A stretch of 8,489 bases of DNA from Actinomycetota bacterium (GCA_014360385.1 JACIXO010000042.1:1-8489); one strand, 5' to 3'; shown: positions 1-7,391, numbered from the stretch's first letter. The notes: generated by a model from the letters alone, not told the origin. Made by a program: numbers and translations.

Positions 1-90
1 ATTAAGTAGCGTTTCAAAAGCAGAAAAAATAAAAATACGAGTAGAAGTAGGAGTATAAGTAGAAGTTAGTAGCATATAAATAGTATAAAT
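1..90 (+). other. Low-complexity purine-rich leader upstream of the PBP gene
   Basis: This stretch is A/G-rich and built from loosely repeated AGTA/AGTAG units, roughly positions 40-75. One plus-strand frame is open from the window edge to a TAA at 56-58. It could be the last codons of a gene starting outside the window, but about 18 residues are too few to identify. A good Shine-Dalgarno-like AGGAG lies at 49-53, yet no ATG, GTG or TTG follows at a normal distance. TATAAA strings at 75-80 and 84-89 resemble -10 boxes, but I see no matching -35 hexamer, so I do not call a promoter. Confidence 0.4.
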
Positions 91-126
91 ATGAGCAAAA
101 GTATGAGCAAAAGCATAAGCAAAAAA
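91..126 (+). repeat. Three imperfect 12-bp tandem repeats at the PBP start
   Basis: The units ATGAGCAAAAGT (91-102), ATGAGCAAAAGC (103-114) and ATAAGCAAAAAA (115-126) are adjacent. They encode MSKS, MSKS and ISKK. The first two differ at one base, so the duplication looks recent or maintained. It creates two alternative ATG codons. The array runs straight into an A6-G5 homopolymer tract at 121-131. Gain or loss of a unit would keep the frame and change only the short cytoplasmic tail. Confidence 0.75.
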
Positions 127-2961
127 GGGGGTTTCATAAGATTTTTAATAGTTACAGTAGTAACTGTAATAATGTTTATTATCGTAAGCGGTGCTATTGT
201 TGTTCTTTTCTACTTACTGACCCTTCCTTCGCTGGAGGAACTTACCCCGTCTCCGATAGCTCAGACTTCTAAGGTATATGCTATAGATGGTAGCTTAATA
301 GCAGAATTTCACGCTGAAGAAAACAGAGAAATTGTGCCCTTTGAAAAGATGTCACCTTACATCAAAGATGCGATCATTGCTGTTGAAGATAAAAGATTCT
401 ACGAACACCAAGGAGTTGACTATAAAAGAATCATCGGAGCTCTTATAGCAGATATAAGAGCTGGGGAGCTTGTGCAAGGCGGAAGTACCATTACTCAACA
501 GTATGTAAAAAACGTCTACTTTAGCCCCGAGAAGACACTTAGAAGAAAGATAAATGAAGCTTTAATAGCAATACAGCTTGAAAGGCACTACACCAAGGAC
601 AAAATATTAGAAATGTACCTTAACACCATTTATTTTGGTGGAGGAGCATATGGAATTGAAAAGGCTTCTCAGCTATACTTTGGCGTCCATGCGAGTGAGT
701 TAACTCTTCCACAGGCTGCGCTTCTTGCAGGACTGGTTAGAGCTCCTGAGGAGTATTCACCATTCAATGATATTGAAAAGGCCAAAAATAGAAGAAACCT
801 TGTTCTTAAGCTAATGTATGATCAGGGGTATATAGATAGCAAACAGTTGTTCGAAGCTCTGGCAAGTCCTGTTGAGGTTAACACAGAGCAGAGGGGCATT
901 GGTGGGACAGATTCTGAAAACAGAATTGCCCCCTATTTTATCGATTATGTAAAACAGCAGCTCTACGAGAAAAAGTTTACCAGCTACGACGTATTCAAGG
1001 GCGGACTCAGGATTTATACCACCCTGGATCCAAAACTTCAGAAATATGCAGAAGATGCAATCAAAACTGTTTTTCCAGAGGAAATTGAGCCCTCCTATTC
1101 GCTAGTATCAATGGACCCTTCAAATGGCTACATATATGCCCTTGTAGGAGGAAAGGATTACAACAAAAGCAAATTTAATATTGCCACCCAGGGAAAAAGA
1201 CAACCAGGTTCAGTATTCAAAGTACCTGTTCTTATAGAAGCTATAAATCAACACATCTCCCCCAACACCAAATTTAATCCAAATGGTCCCATTACGATAA
1301 AAGTAGAGGGAGCACCAGACTGGAAGGTTGACAATTTCGGAGGAGAGAAATTTGGTGAAGAGATGTCAGTAATAGATGCAACTATCCATTCTGTAAATGT
1401 GGTTTATGCACAGCTCATCATGAAAGTAGGTCCACAAAATGTCGAAAAACTTCTAAATGCTATGGAAATATATGATGTCGGAAGTAACCCTGCTATTGGC
1501 CTTGGAGGTCTGGAGAAAGGAGTAACCCCACTTAATGTAACCAAAATTTTTGCTACTTTAGCTGCCGGTGGATTTTACCATCAACCAGTGTGTATTCTTA
1601 AAATCACAGATCCTGAAGGTAATATTTTGTACCAATATAATCCCGAAGAAAATCAAGCAAACCACAGGGTAATTGATGAGCCAATAGCATATTATGTAAC
1701 CCAGATTCTTAAGAGAGTGATAAAGGAAGGAACTGGAAAAAGGGCAGATATTGGAAGACCGGCAGCTGGGAAGACCGGGACTACGAGTGATTTTAGAGAT
1801 GCATGGTTTGCAGGATATACTCCCGAACTTGCCACCGTGGTATGGATGGGACACCAGGATTCGAGTAAACCAATGAAACCGATAAATGGTAGAAATATAG
1901 TTGGAGGGGCATTCCCCGCTGAAATCTGGAGAGAATTTATGAAAAGAGCTTTGGAGGATCGTCCTGTAAGCGACTTTAAGAAACCCCAGGAAGAACTTGT
2001 AGATATAGAAATATGTACCAGCTCAGGTCTTCTTCCCTCCTTCTGGTGTCCGGAGGACTCAAGAGAATACAGAATCTACGTTAAAGGAAAGGAACCAAAA
2101 GAAATTTGTAACATTCATAATAAGATTGAAATTCCCAACGTAATAGGTATCAATATAGAGGAGGCAAGGAATATATTTGAGAGTCTATATTTCGATATAG
2201 ATGAAGTTTATGAATTTAATGATGATTATGAGCAGGATATTGTGTTTGACCAGGAACCAAAACCAGGAACTATTTTTGAGTGGCTGTCTACAACTGAAAA
2301 ACCAAGAATTACACTACGTATAAGTAAGGGGCAGGAGACTTTCGATATGCCTGATCTTATTGGCCTGGATGTAAACACGGCGGAAAAAGTTCTTAAAAGC
2401 TATAACATGGTTATCGAAAAGATAGTATACGATTATGACGAGAGTCAGCCAATAGATACCATATTTAACCAGGACCCTCCAGCAAATTCCAGAGTAACCA
2501 AATCTGCGAAAGTCACTCTTTATGTGAGCAAAGGTCCAAATCCTCAAGCAACAGTTCCCAATGTAGTCGGGCTTTCAGAGGAGGAGGCTTTATCTACTCT
2601 TAAGGCAGCAGGATTTGTTACTATCACTGTAGTAAAAGAAGAAAGTAAACAACCACAAGACAAAGTATTTTCACAGGTCCCGGAAAGTGGAACCATTTAT
2701 GACAGGGTTTCAGAAATAATAATAAAAATAAGTCTTGGAATTAAAGTTCCCCATGTGATTGGTCTTGAAAGAGATGAGGCAGTAAATAAGCTCGTTAATC
2801 TCGGCTTTCAGGTAGAGATACTTCCTGACCCTAATGCTACAGGAAAAGTAATAGATCAAATCCCCAAATCTGATACGTACCTCGAATATGGCTCAAAAGT
2901 AACAATTGAACTACAACAGGCTAAAAAACAGGAAGGTAAAGAAGTTTTACAAAAGTTCTGA
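91..2961 (+). CDS. Class A penicillin-binding protein (PBP1A family) with four C-terminal PASTA domains
   Basis: This is a bifunctional peptidoglycan synthase that polymerises lipid II into glycan strands and cross-links the stem peptides outside the membrane. The 956 residues read as follows: a short basic cytoplasmic N-terminus (1-15); one membrane anchor (about 16-45); a GT51 glycosyltransferase domain (about 60-235) with catalytic Glu99 in AVEDKRFYEH, GGSTITQQ at 130-137, RKINE at 152-156 and KILEMYLN at 171-178. The transpeptidase domain (about 305-620) has Ser374/Lys377 in GSVFK, SVN at 434-436 and KTGTT at 561-565. A linker with Cys642, Cys653 and Cys673 follows, then four PASTA repeats at about 679-746, 750-815, 820-883 and 884-942. 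PASTA domains are associated with binding muropeptides or beta-lactams. An in-frame TAG at 70-72 limits the start to ATG 91 or ATG 103. Neither has a convincing Shine-Dalgarno, and I keep 91. All catalytic motifs are intact, so the enzyme should be active. The gene converges on the arginine genes and shows no functional link to them. Confidence 0.95.
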   Translation: MSKSMSKSISKKGGFIRFLIVTVVTVIMFIIVSGAIVVLFYLLTLPSLEELTPSPIAQTSKVYAIDGSLIAEFHAEENREIVPFEKMSPYIKDAIIAVEDKRFYEHQGVDYKRIIGALIADIRAGELVQGGSTITQQYVKNVYFSPEKTLRRKINEALIAIQLERHYTKDKILEMYLNTIYFGGGAYGIEKASQLYFGVHASELTLPQAALLAGLVRAPEEYSPFNDIEKAKNRRNLVLKLMYDQGYIDSKQLFEALASPVEVNTEQRGIGGTDSENRIAPYFIDYVKQQLYEKKFTSYDVFKGGLRIYTTLDPKLQKYAEDAIKTVFPEEIEPSYSLVSMDPSNGYIYALVGGKDYNKSKFNIATQGKRQPGSVFKVPVLIEAINQHISPNTKFNPNGPITIKVEGAPDWKVDNFGGEKFGEEMSVIDATIHSVNVVYAQLIMKVGPQNVEKLLNAMEIYDVGSNPAIGLGGLEKGVTPLNVTKIFATLAAGGFYHQPVCILKITDPEGNILYQYNPEENQANHRVIDEPIAYYVTQILKRVIKEGTGKRADIGRPAAGKTGTTSDFRDAWFAGYTPELATVVWMGHQDSSKPMKPINGRNIVGGAFPAEIWREFMKRALEDRPVSDFKKPQEELVDIEICTSSGLLPSFWCPEDSREYRIYVKGKEPKEICNIHNKIEIPNVIGINIEEARNIFESLYFDIDEVYEFNDDYEQDIVFDQEPKPGTIFEWLSTTEKPRITLRISKGQETFDMPDLIGLDVNTAEKVLKSYNMVIEKIVYDYDESQPIDTIFNQDPPANSRVTKSAKVTLYVSKGPNPQATVPNVVGLSEEEALSTLKAAGFVTITVVKEESKQPQDKVFSQVPESGTIYDRVSEIIIKISLGIKVPHVIGLERDEAVNKLVNLGFQVEILPDPNATGKVIDQIPKSDTYLEYGSKVTIELQQAKKQEGKEVLQKF

Positions 2962-2982
2962 AACAAGCAAGTATAAAAGAGA

Positions 2983-3008
2983 AGCATATACGGTGCAAAA
3001 GATATGCT
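2983..3008 (-). terminator. Hairpin at the convergent junction, probable terminator of the arginine transcript
   Basis: AGCATAT (2983-2989) and ATATGCT (3002-3008) form a perfect 7-bp stem with a 12-nt loop. Read on the minus strand, the hairpin starts just after the argH stop codon (3012-3014) and is followed by the U-rich run TCTCTTTTAT, as in a weak intrinsic terminator. Read on the plus strand, after the PBP gene, there is no U tract. It is therefore better suited to ending the arginine mRNA. The stem is AT-rich and modest, so the call is tentative. Confidence 0.4.
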
Positions 3009-3011
3009 CTA

Positions 3012-4460
3012 TTAAGTAACGGGTATGTTTGAGATTAATTCCTCAAAACTAATAACTCTTTTCTTAATCTTTTCCAGCCTCATTTCAAAATCCCCAAGTA
3101 GTTTTTTGCCTGATTCTATCCTGGTTCTAACCATTTCCCTGTTAGTCCCACAGTCAACCTTCTTAGAATCAACACATGCTTTAGGATCAATGCAAGAATA
3201 GATATCCTTTTCAAAACGGGGAGAGAATTCTTTGAGTTTTTCCAAGGCCAAATCCTTTATTCGAAGATTATTTTCTATACAGTACCTTACCACGCTTCCT
3301 ACCACGTGATGAGCTTTCCTGAAACTTTCCCCCTTCTTCACTAGATAGTCCGCCATGTCTGTAGCTTCCAGAAATCCATCAGCCAGATCCTCGTCGATCG
3401 CCATCTGGTTTAACTTTAAGTTAAGCAGTAGGTCAGAAAAAATCTCTATACTCTCTGAAGTTTCATTATAGGCACTGAATAAAATTTTTTTATCCTCCTG
3501 AAGGTCCCGGTTATAAGTGGAAGGTAGCGCTTTTACCAGAACTAAAAGCTGTGTTAAGTTTCCGATTACTACAGAAGCTTTTCCCCTTATCAACTCCAGA
3601 ACATCGGGATTCTTTTTCTGAGGCATTATACTGCTTCCTGTACAGAAACTTTCATCTATATCTACAAGGGAAAATTCCTGAGTGCTGTAAATAATAAGAT
3701 CTTCGCAGAACTGGCTTAGATGGAGCATTGTAATGGAACAAGAGTATATAAAATCAATAATAAAATCCCTGCTACCCACATCATCCATACTGTTAGAACT
3801 CACATCCTTAAACTTAAGTATCTCCTTCAAAAAATTACGGTCTATGTTATAGCTGCTTCCAGTACACGCAGCAGAGCCAAGTGGAAGATAGTCACAGTTC
3901 TCAAAGCATTCAAAAAATCTTAATATATCTCTTTTAAATTTTTCGAAATAAGATAAAAGATAATGAGACCATATAACAGGTTGAGCTTTCTGAAGATGCG
4001 TAAAGGCAGGAATTATGGTGTCAAAGTACTTCTCAGCCACTCCAATGATGCTCTTTTCCAAAAATAAAATTTTTTTCAGTATATCTATCGTTGCATCTTT
4101 TATGTACAGCTTTTCATCCAGAACAATCTGGTCATTCCTGCTCCTTCCAGTATGAATTTTACCTGCTACATTTCCTACTTTTTTTTCAAGTTCGGTCTCA
4201 ACAAGGCTGTGAATATCCTCATACCCACTGGTTTCTATAGCTCTTTGCTCTATTTCTTCTTTAATCTCTTTTAAACCTTTCAATATGCTTTCAAGTTCGA
4301 CTTTTTCTACTATACCGATTTTTGAAAGGCCCATAACATGAGCTATTGTTCCCATAATGTCATAAAGATAAAGAGAAATGTCTATATTTATTGAGGACGT
4401 AAATTTTTCTACTTTGCTATCAGTTTTTTTAGCTATCCTTCCTTCCCATATTTTTTTCAT
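3012..4460 (-). CDS. argH: Argininosuccinate lyase
   Basis: ArgH catalyses the last step of arginine synthesis, cleaving argininosuccinate into arginine and fumarate. It is a soluble homotetramer of the fumarase/aspartase superfamily. At 482 residues it is slightly longer than the usual 455-475. Visible motifs are GRSRNDQ (105-111), THLQKAQP (154-161) with the catalytic His155, LPLGS followed by NIDR (192-208), and the superfamily signature GSSIMPQKKNP (275-285) with the catalytic serine in the Ser276-Ser277 pair. ATG 4460 is preceded by AAAAGGA (4471-4477) with 10-nt spacing. It is the last gene of the run, 65 bp after argG. Several normally conserved positions differ: WEGRI instead of WGGRF near the N-terminus, and DDVGSRDF where most relatives have a D-x-VSDRDF string. 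Because the core catalytic motifs are intact and it sits next to argG, I call it a functional ArgH. Confidence 0.95.
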   Translation of the reverse strand: MKKIWEGRIAKKTDSKVEKFTSSINIDISLYLYDIMGTIAHVMGLSKIGIVEKVELESILKGLKEIKEEIEQRAIETSGYEDIHSLVETELEKKVGNVAGKIHTGRSRNDQIVLDEKLYIKDATIDILKKILFLEKSIIGVAEKYFDTIIPAFTHLQKAQPVIWSHYLLSYFEKFKRDILRFFECFENCDYLPLGSAACTGSSYNIDRNFLKEILKFKDVSSNSMDDVGSRDFIIDFIYSCSITMLHLSQFCEDLIIYSTQEFSLVDIDESFCTGSSIMPQKKNPDVLELIRGKASVVIGNLTQLLVLVKALPSTYNRDLQEDKKILFSAYNETSESIEIFSDLLLNLKLNQMAIDEDLADGFLEATDMADYLVKKGESFRKAHHVVGSVVRYCIENNLRIKDLALEKLKEFSPRFEKDIYSCIDPKACVDSKKVDCGTNREMVRTRIESGKKLLGDFEMRLEKIKKRVISFEELISNIPVT

Positions 4461-4525
4461 CTTATTTTATTCCTTTTCTCTTAATCCATACGTTAACTTT
4501 TCCTCATTCAAGACCAGCTGCTCTC

Positions 4526-5749
4526 TTACCTTTCCTCTAGCATTCTTCCCTTTCTGGCCAATATCTCATAAGGGAAACCCCAGATTCTGATAAAACTTTC
4601 AGAATATCTTGGGTCAAAAATATCCTGCTTGTCATAAGTTGCAAGTTTTAGATCATAAAGTGAATAACAAGACTCTCGCCCTATTACAGAAAAAGCCTTG
4701 TACTCAAGCTTTACCTTAACCTTACCTGTTACATACTCCTGGCTTTTCTCAATAAAAGAAGATATACAACTTCTAAGCGGAGTAAACCACAGACCATAAT
4801 AAGTAAGCTCGGCAAGCTTTTCCTCAACCAGATATTTATAGTGTAAAAGTTCCCTGTCCATAACCATTGACTCAAGCTGTCTGTGCGCCTCTATTAAGAC
4901 TACAGCTGCAGGTGCTTCATATATTTCCCTTGATTTTATGCCAATAAGCCTGTTTTCAACCATGTCTATTCTTCCTATTCCAAAAGAACCTGCAATCTGG
5001 TTAAGTCTTTTTATTAGTTCGACCCCTGCTAGTTTTTCTCCATTTATAGCTACAGGGACCCCCTTTTCAAACTCTATTTCGAGTATCAGGGTCTCATTTT
5101 TTTCCCTCCTGATACTGGTCCAGGTATATATTTCTTCAGGAGGTTCTTCCCAGGGATCTTCCAGGACCCCACACTCTATACTTCTTCCCCATAGGTTCTC
5201 ATCTATGCTGTAGGGACTTTTCTTAGAAACTTTCACCGGGATTTTATGTTCCCTGGCATACTCTATTTCTTCTTCTCTGGATAGTTTCCATTCTCTTAAA
5301 GGAGCTATTATTCTTAAGTCAGGGTTTAAGCTCCTTATTCCTACGTCAAACCTTACCTGGTCATTTCCCTTAGCCGTGCATCCGTGTGCTACAGCTTTCG
5401 CCTCCTCTTTCCGAGCAACTTCAACTAGTTTTTCAACTATTAAAGGTCTTGCAAGAGCTGTAGCAAGTGGATAGCTTTTCTCATATTTGAGATTTGCCTT
5501 TATGGAGGGAAAAATGTAATTATATACGAAATCCTCTCTGGCATCTATTATCATAGCCTTCGAAGCACCTGCAGCTATTGCTCTTTCATAAGCTTCGTCA
5601 AGGCTATCAGGTTGTCCACAATCTACAAGGACTGCTACAACATCCATGTTATAGTTTTGCTTAATCCAGCTAATGGAAACTGAAGTATCAAGTCCACCTG
5701 AGTAAGCCAAAACTACCTTTTCTTTTGGAGCATTTACTATAGCACTCAT
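4526..5749 (-). CDS. argG: Argininosuccinate synthase
   Basis: ArgG condenses citrulline and aspartate into argininosuccinate, consuming ATP to AMP and pyrophosphate; it is a cytoplasmic homotetramer. The 407 residues match the usual length of about 400. The N-terminal ATP-binding PP-loop is AYSGGLDTSV (15-24). YPLATALARP (93-102), KGNDQVRF (127-134), SPYSIDENLWGRSIECG (178-194) and the acidic-aromatic stretch after it are all typical of the short ArgG type common in Gram-positive bacteria. Start ATG 5749 is preceded by AAAGG (5760-5764) at 10-nt spacing. Residue 126 is Ala where the family usually has Gly (GCTGKGND), and LREW occurs where WREW is common. The gene follows a 189-bp gap, the longest in the run, so argG-argH may also be transcribed from their own promoter. 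Confidence 0.97.
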   Translation of the reverse strand: MSAIVNAPKEKVVLAYSGGLDTSVSISWIKQNYNMDVVAVLVDCGQPDSLDEAYERAIAAGASKAMIIDAREDFVYNYIFPSIKANLKYEKSYPLATALARPLIVEKLVEVARKEEAKAVAHGCTAKGNDQVRFDVGIRSLNPDLRIIAPLREWKLSREEEIEYAREHKIPVKVSKKSPYSIDENLWGRSIECGVLEDPWEEPPEEIYTWTSIRREKNETLILEIEFEKGVPVAINGEKLAGVELIKRLNQIAGSFGIGRIDMVENRLIGIKSREIYEAPAAVVLIEAHRQLESMVMDRELLHYKYLVEEKLAELTYYGLWFTPLRSCISSFIEKSQEYVTGKVKVKLEYKAFSVIGRESCYSLYDLKLATYDKQDIFDPRYSESFIRIWGFPYEILARKGRMLEER

Positions 5750-5938
5750 TATTACACTACCTTTCTCTAAAATAAATTATCTAAAGAGAATAGCAAAAGC
5801 TAAAGTAATAGAAATTATCAATGATAATATTCACCCACGCTAAACCCTATCTCTATCTTAAAAATCACAAATGTAAAATAGCTTAAACAGCAAGTTTGCA
5901 AGCAGTTGTTACCTTTAGCTTGTGTTCACACTTTGTCT
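5750..5938 (-). promoter_or_regulatory. argR-argG intergenic region, possible internal promoter/operator
   Basis: This 189-bp non-coding gap between argR and argG is AT-rich and much longer than the other gaps in the run. It holds the AT-rich inverted repeat listed separately, a short near-palindrome GTGTTCACAC at 5922-5931 just after argR, and close GCAAG repeats at about 5890-5902. I see no strong intrinsic terminator after argR. Several weak -10-like strings occur on the minus strand, for example TAGATAAT shortly before argG, but none has a good -35 at 16-18 bp. I therefore suggest a regulatory role without naming a promoter. Confidence 0.4.
5814..5833 (-). promoter_or_regulatory. Candidate ArgR operator upstream of argG
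   Basis: ATTATC (5814-5819) and GATAAT (5823-5828) form a perfect 6-bp inverted repeat around a 3-bp centre. It directly abuts ATTCA (5829-5833), which reads TGAAT on the minus strand. TGAAT is the conserved half of the ARG-box consensus (TGAAT-4 W-ATTCA). The other half of a full 14-bp core is poorly matched, so this is at best one good half-site plus an overlapping AT-rich palindrome. It lies 64-84 bp upstream of the argG start, and argR is immediately upstream, which makes ArgR binding plausible but unproven. Confidence 0.3.
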
Positions 5939-6406
5939 TTAAAGATTTTGGATAAACTCAAGCAATTTTTGTGCATTACCCTCATTGTCAATCACACAAA
6001 TTATAGTATCATCACCTGCTACGGTTCCTAAAACTTCCACAAAATTCATCCCATCTATTACTGCTGCCACGCCCTGAGCCTCACCAGGATAGGTTTTAAC
6101 CACTATTATGTTATTTGCTCTGCTTACCGAGAGAACACTCTCTCTGAATTTTAGTCTCAATTTCTCCTCATCAAAAACTGGTCCAAAAGCATATTTACTG
6201 CCCTCAACAGCATAGTATTCTTCTCCTCTGTAATTTCTCACCTTAACCAGTCTTAGATCCCTTAAATCCCTGGAAATAGTAGACTGAGTAACACTAAATC
6301 CTTTTTCCTCTAATTTTTTAACAAGCTCTTCCTGAGAGCTTACTTTATCGCTTCTTATTATTTCCTTTATGGCTTTGAGTCTTTCTCTTCTATTTGCGCT
6401 ATTCAT
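5939..6406 (-). CDS. argR: Arginine repressor ArgR/AhrC
   Basis: ArgR is the arginine-responsive hexameric transcription factor that represses biosynthetic genes and, in some Gram-positives, activates catabolic ones. From the chosen start it has 155 residues, close to the usual 150. The N-terminal winged helix covers about 1-68, with its recognition segment VTQSTISRDLRDL (39-51) containing the Ser45-Arg46 pair. The C-terminal oligomerisation and arginine-binding domain covers about 80-155, with PGEAQGVAAVID (107-118) and GTVAGDDTI (127-135), whose Asp pair contacts arginine in the family. The frame stays open to ATG 6490 and has another ATG at 6436, but the extra 10-28 residues overlap or abut the end of argF and do not resemble ArgR. 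Family N-termini begin close to MNSANRRERLKAI, so I chose ATG 6406, preceded by a weak GAAG (6412-6415). Lying between argF and argG, it is probably cotranscribed with its targets and autoregulated. Confidence 0.93.
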   Translation of the reverse strand: MNSANRRERLKAIKEIIRSDKVSSQEELVKKLEEKGFSVTQSTISRDLRDLRLVKVRNYRGEEYYAVEGSKYAFGPVFDEEKLRLKFRESVLSVSRANNIIVVKTYPGEAQGVAAVIDGMNFVEVLGTVAGDDTIICVIDNEGNAQKLLEFIQNL

Positions 6407-6449
6407 TACATCTTCATTAAAGTACCTATCATTCATATTGCAATATCTA

Positions 6450-7391
6450 TTAAAGAGTGTAAAGATACACAAAAAGTGCTTTCTGAGCATGCAGGCGATT
6501 TTCAGCCTGTTGCCACACTATAGATTTTTCACTGTCAAGAACATCAGATGTTATTTCCTCTTCCCGATGGGCAGGTAGACAGTGCATGACTTTCACATTT
6601 TCTCTTGCATAAGAAAGAAGCCAATCATTTACCTGAAATTTTCTAAGCTCAGAAATCTTCTCTTCCATTCTTTTTTCTCCCATACTTATCCAGACATCAG
6701 TATATACAACATCTGCGTCTCTAACTGCTTCTACAGGATCAGAGTATATCTTTATATTGCTACCAGTTTTTTTCGAAAGCTCAAGAACATAATCCAAAAC
6801 CTCCTTAATTGGTCTGTACTTCTCAGGGCAACCCACACTTATATCCAGACCTAACTTTGAAAACCCAATAAGTAAACTATTTAACACATTATTACAGTCA
6901 CCTACATAAGTAAACTTAATGTCCTTTCTTAATAACCCCAGCTCATAAAGGGTAAAAAGATCTGAAAGAGCCTGACATGGATGATAAAGATCAGTAAGCC
7001 CGTTTATTACCGGTATGGTGCTATTTCTGGCAAGTAGCTCTACCCTTTCCTGTTCAAATGTTCTGATAACTACACCATCCAGGTATCTTGAAAACACCCT
7101 GGCGGTATCCTCCATAGTTTCGCCTCTTTTAAGCTGTAAGCTTTCAGCATCTAGGTAAATACAATTTCCCCCTAACTGATAAATCCCGGTTTCAAATGAA
7201 AGTCTTGTCCTGGTTGAGGGTTTTTCAAACAAAAGAGCAATGCTTTTACCCTGGAGTAGATTTCTATACATTCTTCTACTTTTCTTAATCTTAGTTGCAA
7301 GTTCAATTAGGTTTTCAATTTCTTTTTTCGAGTAGTCCTTTAGGGTCAAGAAATGTCTCAAATTTTGGCCTACCCTAGTTTTCATTTCCAT
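6450..7391 (-). CDS. argF: Ornithine carbamoyltransferase
   Basis: ArgF transfers the carbamoyl group from carbamoyl phosphate to ornithine, giving citrulline in the cytoplasm. The 313 residues are the normal length. In order it shows the carbamoyl-phosphate loop EKPSTRTR (56-63), RYLDGVVIRTF (102-112), DLYHPCQALSDL (134-145), the second-domain start YVGDCNNVLNSL (162-173), TDVWISMG (231-238) of the ornithine-binding loop, MHCLPAHR (269-276) with the catalytic cysteine, and QQAENRLHAQKA (294-305). DVWISMG and HCLPAHR favour ornithine over aspartate carbamoyltransferase. Start ATG 7391 has AAAGGA at 7399-7404 with 7-nt spacing, a good ribosome-binding site; an ATG two codons on is less well placed. 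Two positions are unusual: Cys166 where GDGNN is the rule, and Glu277 where the HRGEE glycine is usual. The gene lies 60 bp after argD and 43 bp before argR. Confidence 0.96.
   Translation of the reverse strand: MEMKTRVGQNLRHFLTLKDYSKKEIENLIELATKIKKSRRMYRNLLQGKSIALLFEKPSTRTRLSFETGIYQLGGNCIYLDAESLQLKRGETMEDTARVFSRYLDGVVIRTFEQERVELLARNSTIPVINGLTDLYHPCQALSDLFTLYELGLLRKDIKFTYVGDCNNVLNSLLIGFSKLGLDISVGCPEKYRPIKEVLDYVLELSKKTGSNIKIYSDPVEAVRDADVVYTDVWISMGEKRMEEKISELRKFQVNDWLLSYARENVKVMHCLPAHREEEITSDVLDSEKSIVWQQAENRLHAQKALFVYLYTL

Noticed and set aside
1558..1854. 98-codon minus-strand open frame inside the PBP gene
   Set aside because: It is antisense to the transpeptidase domain, whose motifs are intact, and its protein has no recognisable domain.
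2314..2547. 77-codon minus-strand open frame inside the PASTA region
   Set aside because: It is antisense to clear PASTA repeats and the product resembles nothing known to me.
4938..5213. 91-codon plus-strand open frame inside argG
   Set aside because: It is Ser/Pro-rich antisense translation of a well-conserved gene; other plus-strand frames at 3720-3923, 4378-4590, 6369-6578 and 6582-6854 fall in the same class.
5885..5931. Terminator or riboswitch just after argR
   Set aside because: Only short arms (4-5 bp) can be paired, for example GTGTTCACAC and GCAAGTTTGC, with no long U tract and no recognisable riboswitch core.
6407..6490. A 28-residue N-terminal extension of ArgR from ATG 6490 (or 10 residues from ATG 6436)
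   Set aside because: The extension lies largely over the end of argF, has no resemblance to ArgR N-termini and no clear ribosome-binding site. ATG 6406 gives the family-typical 155 residues. ATG 6436, 13 nt after the argF stop, remains a weak alternative.
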